Below are positions 1 through 5,902 of a stretch of 6,141 bases of DNA, piece by piece. Origin of the DNA: Pseudoxanthomonas sp. (GTDB taxonomy: Bacteria; Pseudomonadota; Gammaproteobacteria; Xanthomonadales; Xanthomonadaceae); NCBI GenBank assembly GCA_026785795.1, contig JAJAZJ010000111.1, positions 1 to 6,141 of the forward strand, read 5' to 3'. Within the stretch, counting starts at the first letter, position 1. Each line of letters begins with the position of its first letter. The translations under genes were made by a program, and so were the position numbers. The notes below the pieces were generated by a model that had not been told where the DNA came from, ran no database searches, and worked only from the letters and a program-made list of their open reading frames with translations.

Positions 1-1339
1 GGATGGCCTCCTGGGCCAGTGCTTCGAGCGTGCGCCGCGACTCGGCGCTGGCCGTTTCATCCGCGGCTGCGCTGTCCGAGTGCCCCAGGCGCGACACCTG
101 GTCATCGAGTGATGCATCCACGTACAGGAGCGCGCCGGCGATGTCCAGCAGCGCGCCCTCGTCCAGCGGCCGCATGCCCTGGACCATTTCTGCCAGCGCG
201 TCGCGCTGCTGCACGACGACCCCGCGGGCAACGCCCAGGCCCATCATGCCCAGGGTATCGGCCACTTTGCCCAGCTCCACCACCTGGGTCTGCAGCGCGC
301 CCAGTTCGGCGCCGGTGCGCAGGTGCAGGTCAAGCGCATCCTTGATCCGCAGCAGTTCCTCCTTGACTGCGGTTCCCACCGTGTCCAGCAGTGCGCGGTT
401 GCGTCCGCTGACGCTGCCGCGGGCGTGGTCGATCTCGGCCTCGCTGGGCGAGTCCACATCCAGGTTGAACGCATTGCGCAGGGAATCAAGCGACGCGTGC
501 GCCACGTTGCCGGCCTGGCTGACCAGGTACAGCAGCTGGCGGGTGGGCTCCTGGCTGGGCGCGCCGGAGGCGATCCCGCCGTCGTTCAGGGCCACGCGTA
601 CTTCGCGCGCCACGCCGGCATAGGCCTGGCGCAGCGCCGGCGATGCTTCCAGCGCACCGTCACGCATGGCTTCGGCGACATTGCCTGCAACCCACAGCAT
701 GCGCCGGGTGGCCACCGGCTCCACGTTCTCCAGCAGGCGCATGCTGGTATCTGCAAGGATCGCGGCATTGGCCGTGGACAGCTCGTCGGTCCACGCACCC
801 ACCGCCAGCTCAAGTTGGGCCTGGGCGTCGCCAACGCGCGATTTGCGCGCCTGCCCCGGCATGGCTTCGGGCAGCGGCAGGGCGTGCGGCAGCGGTTGCT
901 CGAGGTCCGGTGCGAACAGCACGCTTTCGCTCAGCCCCGACTCGCCGCGCGCGGCGCGGATGTCGTTGAGCAGCGGCAGCAGCACGATCGGGATGTCGCG
1001 GTGTCCGTCCTGCAGGCGCTCAAGATAATCGGGCAGCAGCACGGTGCCGCGCATGAGCGTACTGCAGGCCTCGTCGCGGTCCGTGGTGGTATTCGACTCC
1101 AGCGCACGCGCCAGCAGCTCCAGCTCCTCGGCCACCATGGCCGGGGCATACAGCTCGACCATGCGCAGGGTGCCCTGCACCTGGTGCAGGTAGCCGGCGC
1201 AGAAATTCATGCGCGTGGTGTCTGCCGGTTCCTCGACGAAGGATTCCACCTCCTGTCGCGCCAGGCGAAGGGTTTCGTCCAGCTCGGGCTTGACCCAGCC
1301 CAGCACGGCGTGGCTCATGGCCTCGCGGATCGCGCTCAT
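1..1339 (-). CDS. chpA: ChpA/PilL hybrid chemotaxis histidine kinase, N-terminal part (C-terminus beyond left edge)
   Basis: This is the CheA-type hybrid kinase of the Pil-Chp system, cytoplasmic, which by family knowledge passes phosphate to the CheY-like regulators controlling pilus extension and retraction. The minus-strand frame is open for 446 codons without a stop and runs off the window, so only the N-terminal region is visible; kinase, CheW-like and receiver domains would lie beyond. Residues about 5-125 form a helical Hpt-like module with His52 in the motif HQVQGTL (Hpt pattern HxxxG). Residues about 180-420 match the family-specific helical segment, including LLYVDASLDDQVSRLG (404-419). 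The start at 1337-1339 has only a weak GAG upstream; Met8 (1316-1318) is an alternative that would also fit the P. aeruginosa N-terminus. No start codon lies in frame upstream within the gap after pilJ. It is the fourth gene of the operon, 94 nt after pilJ. PilL is the alternative name in Xylella. Confidence 0.93.
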   Translation of the reverse strand, partial: MSAIREAMSHAVLGWVKPELDETLRLARQEVESFVEEPADTTRMNFCAGYLHQVQGTLRMVELYAPAMVAEELELLARALESNTTTDRDEACSTLMRGTVLLPDYLERLQDGHRDIPIVLLPLLNDIRAARGESGLSESVLFAPDLEQPLPHALPLPEAMPGQARKSRVGDAQAQLELAVGAWTDELSTANAAILADTSMRLLENVEPVATRRMLWVAGNVAEAMRDGALEASPALRQAYAGVAREVRVALNDGGIASGAPSQEPTRQLLYLVSQAGNVAHASLDSLRNAFNLDVDSPSEAEIDHARGSVSGRNRALLDTVGTAVKEELLRIKDALDLHLRTGAELGALQTQVVELGKVADTLGMMGLGVARGVVVQQRDALAEMVQGMRPLDEGALLDIAGALLYVDASLDDQVSRLGHSDSAAADETASAESRRTLEALAQEAI

Positions 1340-1360
1340 TGGCGCGCTCGATGCATGCGA

Positions 1361-1387
1361 CCGCGGCTGCCATGCGGCAGCCCGCGG
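1361..1387 (-). other. Stem-loop in the pilJ-chpA gap
   Basis: In the minus-strand transcript CCGCGGGCTGCC pairs with GGCAGCCGCGG across a GCAT loop, giving about 11 base pairs with one bulged G. It starts 46 nt after the pilJ stop and ends 21 nt before the chpA start. No T-run follows, so it is not a standard intrinsic terminator. A role in mRNA processing, 3' protection of the pilJ message or damping chpA expression is inference. Confidence 0.5.
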
Positions 1388-1433
1388 TGTGGCCGGGAAA
1401 TTCGCAGCTTCATGCCGTAGTCGTCCCTGACCC

Positions 1434-3470
1434 TCAGCCCGGCAGCTTGAAGTCGGCGACCGAGCGACGCAGTTCCGCGGTCAGTTCGGTCAAGTGGCCG
1501 ATCGACTCGGCGGTCTGCCCGGCACCCAGTGAGGTCTGCGAGGCGATCTGGCGGATCACGCCCATGCTCTGGGTGATGTCGGTTGCGGCCAGCGACTGCT
1601 TCTGCGCGGCCCTGGAGATGTTCTTGATGAGGTCGTTCAGGGCGCTGGACACGCGCTCGATCTCGCCCAGTGCGGTGCCCGCGTCCTCGGCCAGGCGTGC
1701 GCCGGACACCACTTCGGAGGTGGTCTGTTCCATCGAGCTGACCGCCTCGTTGGTGTCGGCCTGGATGGTCTGGACCAGGGACTCGATGCGCCGGGTGGCA
1801 CCGGACGTGCGCTCTGCCAGGCGCTGCACTTCGTCGGCCACCACCGCGAAACCGCGGCCCGCCTCGCCGGCCGAGGCCGCCTGCACCGCGGCGTTGAGCG
1901 CCAGGATGTTGGTCTGCTCGGAAATATCGTTGATCAGTTCAACCACCGAACCGATCTCCTGCGAGGATTCGCCCAGGCGCTTGATGCGCTTGGAGGTTTC
2001 CTGGATCTGGTCGCGGATCTGATCCATGCCGCGGATCGTTTCGCGCACCACGCCGGCACCTTCGGTCGCGATCTGCACCGAGCGCTGCGCCACTTCGGCC
2101 GACTCGGTGGAGTTGCGCGAAACCTGGTCGATGCTGAGCGCGATTTCGCTGATGCGCTCGGAGGCGCTGTTGATCTGGTCGGACTGGTGGCCTGCCGCTT
2201 CCGCCAGCTGCAGCGCGGTGGCCTGGGTTTCCTGGGTGGATGCGGCCACCTGCACCGTGGTGTCGTTGATGGTGGTGACCAGGTTGCGCAGCTCGTCCAC
2301 GGCGTAATTCATGGCGTCGGCGATGGCGCCGGTCATGTCCTCGGTGACCGTGGCCTTGACGGTCAGGTCGCCCTCGCCGAGCGAGCTGATTTCATCCAGC
2401 AGCCGCATGATGGCCTGCTGGTTGCGGCTGTTGAATTCCACCTGGGTCTGGTAGCGGTTTTCCTGCTCGCGCTGGCGCGTGCGATACAGGCTCCAGAGCA
2501 AACCAATGATGGACAGCAGCAGCAGCGCGCCGGACACCACTGAAATCCAGAAATTCGGGAACAGGCGCGTATCGCGCACCGAGCCGAACGCGGAGAACGC
2601 GTCGAACAGCTTCTTGCTGTCCTCAAGCATCTGCGACGAGCCTTCGGTCAGGCTGGCCGCCGAAGACTGCGCAACGGCCAGATCCTTGGCGCTGCCCAGG
2701 ATCGCGTCCAGGTCCTTCTTCATCGTGGTCCACAGGGTCTGCGACTGCCGCAGCGACGCGACTGCGGCGGGGTTGCGCACCGGGGCGACGCCCAGGTCGG
2801 CATTGCCCTGACTCAGGCCTTCCAGCACCTGGCCGAACACCTGGGCGTCGCGGACCAGCGCGTCGGCCGCAGCCGCCGCACCCGGACCACCGGCGCGCAT
2901 TTCGGTCACCCGGCGGGCCATGGTGCCGGCCACTACCACCTGCTGCAGGGCGCCATAGATCTGCGAGGAAGCCGCGCCGCTGGCGGACATGGCGCGCACC
3001 ACTTCGTTCAACTGGGCCTGCAGCTGCGGCACCTGGCCGGTGAAGCGGTCGGCGTTGCCGGCCAGGGCCAGCACCGCGGTTTCACTGGCGATCAGCTGCT
3101 CTGCGCCCTTCCCCAGCGGGACCCAGGTGGCGTCCAGCCTGCTCAGCGGCCCGGATATCGCGCCTTCGTCGCCGAAGCGGCTCTTCATCGTGGCGATGGT
3201 GGAGTCGATCTGCGACTTGGTGGACTTGAACTCCTTGAAGGCCTCTGGGTTGCCCTGCACGGCCTCGCGGCCCTGATTGGCCAGCTGCTGCGAGAGCACC
3301 TGCAGGTCGGCCGCGCCGGTGCCGGCGCCGGACAGGCGGCTGCCCTCGTAAGTGGCCACGCCGGTGTTGGCGCCGAACAGGATGACCGACAGCGCCAGCA
3401 GCAGAAGCCAGAAGCTGCTCCCCAGGGAGCCCAGCTTGCTGGCCTTGGGTGAATCCGGTGCAGTACTCAT
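1434..3470 (-). CDS. pilJ: PilJ, methyl-accepting chemotaxis-type receptor of the Pil-Chp system
   Basis: PilJ is the inner-membrane receptor that, by family knowledge, senses pilus-related signals and controls ChpA through PilI. The 678-residue protein has a short cytoplasmic tail, TM1 at about 19-39, a periplasmic helical region at about 40-305, TM2 at about 307-329, a HAMP-like segment at about 350-402 (with SLGEGDLT at 363-370), and an MCP signalling coiled coil to the end. The hairpin tip is at about 506-555, with [20 protein letters not shown] at 521-540 followed by [15 protein letters not shown]. The variant [10 protein letters not shown] and the ending FKLPG resemble P. aeruginosa PilJ as I remember it, rather than enteric MCPs; there is no C-terminal CheR-binding pentapeptide. 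The start is supported by AGGGG about 8 nt upstream. It follows pilI after 178 nt and precedes chpA by 94 nt. Confidence 0.97.
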   Translation of the reverse strand: MSTAPDSPKASKLGSLGSSFWLLLLALSVILFGANTGVATYEGSRLSGAGTGAADLQVLSQQLANQGREAVQGNPEAFKEFKSTKSQIDSTIATMKSRFGDEGAISGPLSRLDATWVPLGKGAEQLIASETAVLALAGNADRFTGQVPQLQAQLNEVVRAMSASGAASSQIYGALQQVVVAGTMARRVTEMRAGGPGAAAAADALVRDAQVFGQVLEGLSQGNADLGVAPVRNPAAVASLRQSQTLWTTMKKDLDAILGSAKDLAVAQSSAASLTEGSSQMLEDSKKLFDAFSAFGSVRDTRLFPNFWISVVSGALLLLSIIGLLWSLYRTRQREQENRYQTQVEFNSRNQQAIMRLLDEISSLGEGDLTVKATVTEDMTGAIADAMNYAVDELRNLVTTINDTTVQVAASTQETQATALQLAEAAGHQSDQINSASERISEIALSIDQVSRNSTESAEVAQRSVQIATEGAGVVRETIRGMDQIRDQIQETSKRIKRLGESSQEIGSVVELINDISEQTNILALNAAVQAASAGEAGRGFAVVADEVQRLAERTSGATRRIESLVQTIQADTNEAVSSMEQTTSEVVSGARLAEDAGTALGEIERVSSALNDLIKNISRAAQKQSLAATDITQSMGVIRQIASQTSLGAGQTAESIGHLTELTAELRRSVADFKLPG

Positions 3471-3473
3471 CAG

Positions 3474-3515
3474 TCAACCCCTGAAATTAAGCGAAATGTC
3501 CGCAAATTCTTCCAT
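3474..3515 (-). other. Possible 13-codon leader ORF just upstream of pilJ
   Basis: An ATG at 3513-3515 opens a short frame, MEEFADISLNFRG, ending in TGA at 3474-3476, three bases before the pilJ ATG. The stretch is visibly richer in A and T than its surroundings. No good Shine-Dalgarno precedes it. Stop-start proximity would allow translational coupling to pilJ, but there is no direct evidence that it is translated, and it may simply be untranslated leader. Confidence 0.15.
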
Positions 3516-3545
3516 TCGGCCAGTCCGTGCAATGTCTGCGCCGGA

Positions 3546-3582
3546 CCACCCCCCGGTGGAACCAATGCCAGGCACCGGTTCC
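3546..3582 (-). other. Stem-loop(s) in the pilI-pilJ gap
   Basis: In the minus-strand transcript GGAACCGGTGC (3582-3572) pairs with GCATTGGTTCC (3568-3558) around a CTG loop. This gives 11 base pairs, two of them G-U. On the plus strand the same two pairs would be A-C mismatches, so the fold favours the pil transcript. A smaller hairpin, CCACC-GGGG-GGTGG (3559-3546), shares two bases with it, so the two compete slightly. No T-tract follows. The structure lies 66 nt after the pilI stop and 87 nt before pilJ. Confidence 0.55.
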
Positions 3583-3648
3583 GGATCCCACCTGCCGTGG
3601 TGGTCGTGCCGGGCCGCGTCCCACAGCCCGTGATGCGGGTAATGCCCC

Positions 3649-4182
3649 CTACAGCGCGGCCTGGCGGAACTCGGGGGTGCGCGCCAGCAGCGCAAGTGCG
3701 AAGACCCCCCAGTCATGCTCCTCGCCGCGGAACGCGCGGTCCACGAAATGCCCGTAACGCCCGTCGGCCAGGCTGCCGGGCTCGATGCCCTGGTCCTCGC
3801 TGAAGCTGCGCTGCCCGTAGAGTTCGTCGATGGTCAGGGCCACGTCGCCGCCGGCCTGGCGCATCACCAGCACGCGCTGGCCTTCCTGCAGCACGGTGCG
3901 CTCGCCTTCCATGAAGTACTTCAGGTCGATCACCGGGAACAGGTTGCCGCGCAGGTTGCCGATGCCCAGCAGCCAGGGCTGTGCGCCCGGGACCGGGGTG
4001 GTCGGCGGCAGCGCCACGATTTCCACCACGTCCTCGAAACCCGAGACCAGGCGCCGCTGGCCGACCCGATAGCCGACCCCGCGCCACTGGTCCTGCTGCG
4101 CTTCGCGCGCCGGCAGGGCCACGGCGTGGGCCAGGCTGCGGCGCTCGTATTCGGCCAGGACATCGAATGGGGCGCGGCTCAT
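3649..4182 (-). CDS. pilI: PilI, CheW-like adaptor of the Pil-Chp system
   Basis: PilI is the soluble CheW-type coupling protein that, by family knowledge, links the receptor PilJ to the kinase ChpA at the pole. The protein has 177 residues, about the length of P. aeruginosa PilI. A single CheW domain spans about 32-170. Its clearest mark is WLLGIGNLRGNLFPVIDL at 70-87, the CheW family's G(I/V)xNLRGxxxPVxDL motif, followed by a second beta-rich half (RVLVMRQAGGDVALTIDELYG, 103-123, split by a GGD turn). The first 30 residues (FDVLAEYERRSLAHAVALPA, 6-25) resemble the PilI N-terminal helix rather than canonical CheW. The ATG at 4180-4182 has AGGACTGG upstream. The gene follows pilG after 18 nt, so the two are surely co-transcribed, and it precedes pilJ by a longer 178-nt gap. 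There is no sign of truncation or frameshift. Confidence 0.95.
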   Translation of the reverse strand: MSRAPFDVLAEYERRSLAHAVALPAREAQQDQWRGVGYRVGQRRLVSGFEDVVEIVALPPTTPVPGAQPWLLGIGNLRGNLFPVIDLKYFMEGERTVLQEGQRVLVMRQAGGDVALTIDELYGQRSFSEDQGIEPGSLADGRYGHFVDRAFRGEEHDWGVFALALLARTPEFRQAAL

Positions 4183-4200
4183 GGCATCCAGTCCTCAGCG

Positions 4201-4599
4201 TCAGCCAACATGGTTACGAATCGCGTCGAGCAGCTCTTCGCGAGTGAAAGGCTTGGTCAGGTACTGCTCGGAGCCGACAATGCGGCCACGCGCCTTGTCG
4301 AACAGGCCGTCCTTGGAGGACAGCATGATCACCGGGGTGCTCTTGAACACCTGGTTGTTCTTGATCAGCGCGCAGGTCTGGTAGCCATCCAGGCGCGGCA
4401 TCATGATGTCCACGAAGATGATCTGCGGCTGCTGGTCGGCGATCTTGGCCAAGGCTTCAAAGCCATCGGTAGCCGTGACCACTTCGCAGCCTTCCCGCTT
4501 CAGCAGGCTTTCGGCGGTGCGACGAATGGTTTTGGAATCGTCAATCACCATCACCCGGAGGCCCCTGAATCCCCCGGCCGGGCTGTCATGCTCTGTCAT
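4201..4599 (-). CDS. pilG: PilG, CheY-like response regulator of the Pil-Chp system
   Basis: PilG is a single-domain receiver that, by family knowledge, is phosphorylated by ChpA and promotes pilus extension. The 132-residue protein consists of one receiver domain. The acidic pair is Asp20-Asp21 (MVIDDSKTIRRTAE, 17-30), the phospho-acceptor is Asp64 in FVDIMMPRLDGYQT (62-75), the switch serines are in MLSSKDG (92-98), and the conserved lysine is Lys116 in YLTKPF (113-118). The stretch from FVDIMMPRLDGYQT to LSSKDGLFDKA is nearly identical to P. aeruginosa PilG as I recall it, which distinguishes it from PilH. I place the start at 4597-4599 (MTEHDSPAGG); a longer in-frame ATG at 4675-4677 would add 26 unrelated residues and overlap the promoter. 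AAGAG sits 3 nt before the chosen ATG, with GGGGA further up. It is the first gene of the operon, divergent from gshB, and no pilH follows. Confidence 0.97.
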   Translation of the reverse strand: MTEHDSPAGGFRGLRVMVIDDSKTIRRTAESLLKREGCEVVTATDGFEALAKIADQQPQIIFVDIMMPRLDGYQTCALIKNNQVFKSTPVIMLSSKDGLFDKARGRIVGSEQYLTKPFTREELLDAIRNHVG

Positions 4600-4605
4600 T
4601 ACTCT

Positions 4606-4666
4606 TATATCCCCATGCGCGGCACTTCTTGTGGAAACGGCACCGCTGCGTAGCTCCCTATATCCC
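4606..4666. repeat. Two direct copies of TATATCCC in the pilG leader region
   Basis: The octamer TATATCCC occurs at 4606-4613 and again at 4659-4666, 53 bp apart (about five helical turns). On the minus strand both read GGGATATA followed by purines (GGGAG and AGAGT). One copy overlaps the putative pilG -10 and the other sits at the pilG ribosome-binding site. This may be chance. Confidence 0.3.
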
Positions 4667-4687
4667 AACAACTGCACGCACTGTCAA
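4657..4687 (-). promoter_or_regulatory. Candidate sigma-70 promoter of pilG
   Basis: On the minus strand a perfect -35 hexamer TTGACA (4687-4682) is followed after 19 bp by TATAGG (4662-4657); a 17-bp spacing would give the poorer GATATA. Transcription would begin near 4650, leaving a leader of about 50 nt before the pilG ATG. The spacer is longer than optimal, so the -10 choice is uncertain. It is the only consensus -35 seen in the divergent region and would drive pilG-pilI-pilJ-chpA. Confidence 0.5.
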
Positions 4688-4724
4688 GCTGCGCCTGTGA
4701 TTGGGGGGGTAGCTGAATGCCGCG

Positions 4725-4742
4725 ATGCGAACTTCGTCGCAT
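4725..4742. promoter_or_regulatory. Perfect palindrome ATGCGA-N6-TCGCAT, possible operator
   Basis: ATGCGA (4725-4730) and TCGCAT (4737-4742) are exact inverted repeats around ACTTCG. A nested CGAA-C-TTCG palindrome lies inside. The spacing and dyad form fit a dimeric regulator site. It overlaps the position where the -35 of the candidate gshB promoter would fall. The cognate regulator is unknown. Confidence 0.35.
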
Positions 4743-4759
4743 TTTGCGCCTGCTAACAT
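4731..4759 (+). promoter_or_regulatory. Candidate extended -10 promoter of gshB
   Basis: TGC-TAACAT at 4751-4759 reads as an extended -10 (TGn plus a 4/6 match to TATAAT). The position 17 bp upstream (ACTTCG) is a poor -35, as is common with extended -10 elements. The start would be near 4766, giving a leader of about 27 nt to the gshB ATG. Confidence 0.35.
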
Positions 4760-4792
4760 TCCGATTGTCGCACAAGCCGGAATACCGCCCCC

Positions 4793-5743
4793 ATGCCGCT
4801 CGATGTCATCGTGGTGATGGACCCCATCGGGTCGATCAAGATCGCCAAGGACACCACCTTCGCCCTGCTGCTGGAGGCCCAGCGGCGTGGCCACCGGCTT
4901 CACTATGTGTTGCCCGGGGCGCTGGCCCTGCGCGATGGCCGGGCCGTGGCCCGCGCCGCGCCGCTGGAAGTCCGCGACGACCCCGCGGACTGGTATGGCC
5001 TGGGCGAGGTTGTGGATCTGGCCTTCGGCCCCGGCCAGGCGGTGCTGATGCGCAAGGACCCCCCCTTTGACGACCAGTACCTGTATGACACCCACATCCT
5101 CAGCCTGGCCCAGGCCGCCGGGGCGCTGGTGGTCAATGACCCGCAGGGCCTACGCGACTACAACGAGAAGCTGGCCGCGCTGCTGTTCCCTCAGTGCTGC
5201 CCCCCTACTCTGGTCAGCCGCGACCCGGCCGCGCTGAAGGCCTTCGTGGCCGAACACGGCGAAGCGGTGCTGAAGCCGCTGGACGGGATGGGCGGGCGCT
5301 CGATCTTCCGCGCCCGCGCCGGCGACCCCAACCTGAACGTGATCCTGGAGACTCTGGTCGGCGACGGCCAGCTGACCCTGGCCCAGCAGTTCATCCCCGG
5401 GATCACGGACGGCGACAAGCGCGTGTTGCTGGTCGACGGGGTGCCGGTGGACTACGTGCTGGCGCGGATTCCGCAGGGCGACGAGTTCCGCGGCAACCTG
5501 GCCGCCGGCGGCCGCGGCGAGGGCCGGCCGATCAGCGAACGCGAGCGCTGGATCGCCGCCCAGGTAGCCCCGCTGATGCGGGCCAGCGGCATGCTGTTCG
5601 TGGGCCTGGACGTGATTGGCGACTACCTGACCGAGGTCAACGTCACCAGCCCTACCTGCGTGCGCGAGCTTGACGCGCAGTTCGGCCTGAACATCGCGGG
5701 GCTGTTGTTCGACGCGATTGAGCGGCGGCTGGCGGATGACTGA
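4793..5743 (+). CDS. gshB: Glutathione synthetase GshB (EC 6.3.2.3)
   Basis: GshB joins gamma-glutamylcysteine and glycine with ATP to give glutathione, the second step of its synthesis, in the cytoplasm. At 316 residues it has the same length as the E. coli enzyme. The N-terminal substrate domain begins VVMDPIGSIKIAKDTTFA (7-24). MRKDPPFD (86-93) is a family signature. The ATP-grasp part shows KPLDGMGGRSIF (161-172), GDKRVLLVDG (207-216), ARIPQGDEFRGNLAAGGRGE (224-243) and the metal/ATP-binding EVNVTSPTC (281-289). All key segments are intact. The ATG at 4793-4795 has only a weak GGA about 11 nt upstream, but it matches the family N-terminus exactly. It diverges from pilG across 193 nt and is followed by a tonB-family gene on the same strand, the arrangement also found in P. 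aeruginosa. Confidence 0.98.
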   Translation: MPLDVIVVMDPIGSIKIAKDTTFALLLEAQRRGHRLHYVLPGALALRDGRAVARAAPLEVRDDPADWYGLGEVVDLAFGPGQAVLMRKDPPFDDQYLYDTHILSLAQAAGALVVNDPQGLRDYNEKLAALLFPQCCPPTLVSRDPAALKAFVAEHGEAVLKPLDGMGGRSIFRARAGDPNLNVILETLVGDGQLTLAQQFIPGITDGDKRVLLVDGVPVDYVLARIPQGDEFRGNLAAGGRGEGRPISERERWIAAQVAPLMRASGMLFVGLDVIGDYLTEVNVTSPTCVRELDAQFGLNIAGLLFDAIERRLADD

Positions 5744-5770
5744 CACGTCCAGGCTGTCGACACGCGCTTC

Positions 5771-5893
5771 CCTTCTCCCGCCGGGAGAAGGTGCCCGAAG
5801 GGCGGATGAGGGCACGGCGAAGTCAATGACACCGGCAGTACCTGGACTCCGCCGCGCCCTCACCCCGGCCCCTCTCCCGCAGCGAGAGGGGCG
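5771..5893. repeat. Composite inverted repeat (REP/MITE-like, Xanthomonadaceae type)
   Basis: The gap between gshB and the tonB gene is almost filled by two head-to-head repeat units. The left unit has the hairpin CCTTCTCCCG-C-CGGGAGAAGG (5771-5791) and a small stem GCCC-GAA-GGGC (5793-5803). The right unit has GCCCCTCTC (5868-5876) paired with GAGAGGGGC (5884-5892). Inner arms TGAGGGCACGGCGAAG (5807-5822) and CTCCGCCGCGCCCTCA (5847-5862) match at 14 of 16 positions around a 24-nt centre. The CCCTCACCCC...CCCTCTCCC type of unit is, from memory, widely dispersed in Xanthomonadaceae intergenic regions. It could act as a factor-aided terminator for gshB, but no T-run is present. No target-site duplication or transposase is seen. 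Confidence 0.75.
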
Positions 5894-5902
5894 TTAGTCG
5901 CA

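Noticed and set aside
323..1420. A 365-codon open frame on the plus strand, and another at 3-623, opposite chpA
   Set aside because: They lie antisense to the recognised ChpA frame, have arginine/alanine-rich low-complexity translations and match no family; long antisense frames are expected at this GC content.
3478..3540. Sigma-54 or sigma-70 promoter directly upstream of pilJ
   Set aside because: No GG/GC pair with the 24/12 spacing, and the best -35/-10 combination (TTGCAC, 17 bp, GAATTT) is too weak to call.
3715..4653. A 312-codon plus-strand open frame opposite pilI and pilG
   Set aside because: It spans two well-identified genes and their junction; the translation has no recognisable domain.
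4600..4677. N-terminal extension of pilG to the ATG at 4675-4677
   Set aside because: The extra 26 residues do not resemble PilG and the extended start would lie upstream of the putative transcription start.
4696..4700. TGTGA, a possible Clp/CRP half-site upstream of the pilG -35
   Set aside because: The second half (TCACA after 6 bp) is missing; a lone pentamer is expected by chance.
5771..5791. Intrinsic terminator of gshB
   Set aside because: The stem is strong but no T-tract follows it; it fits better as part of the dispersed inverted repeat.
5150..5863. A 237-codon minus-strand open frame opposite gshB, and another at 5860-6138 opposite the tonB gene
   Set aside because: Both are shadows of recognised coding sequences; the first also crosses the inverted repeat.
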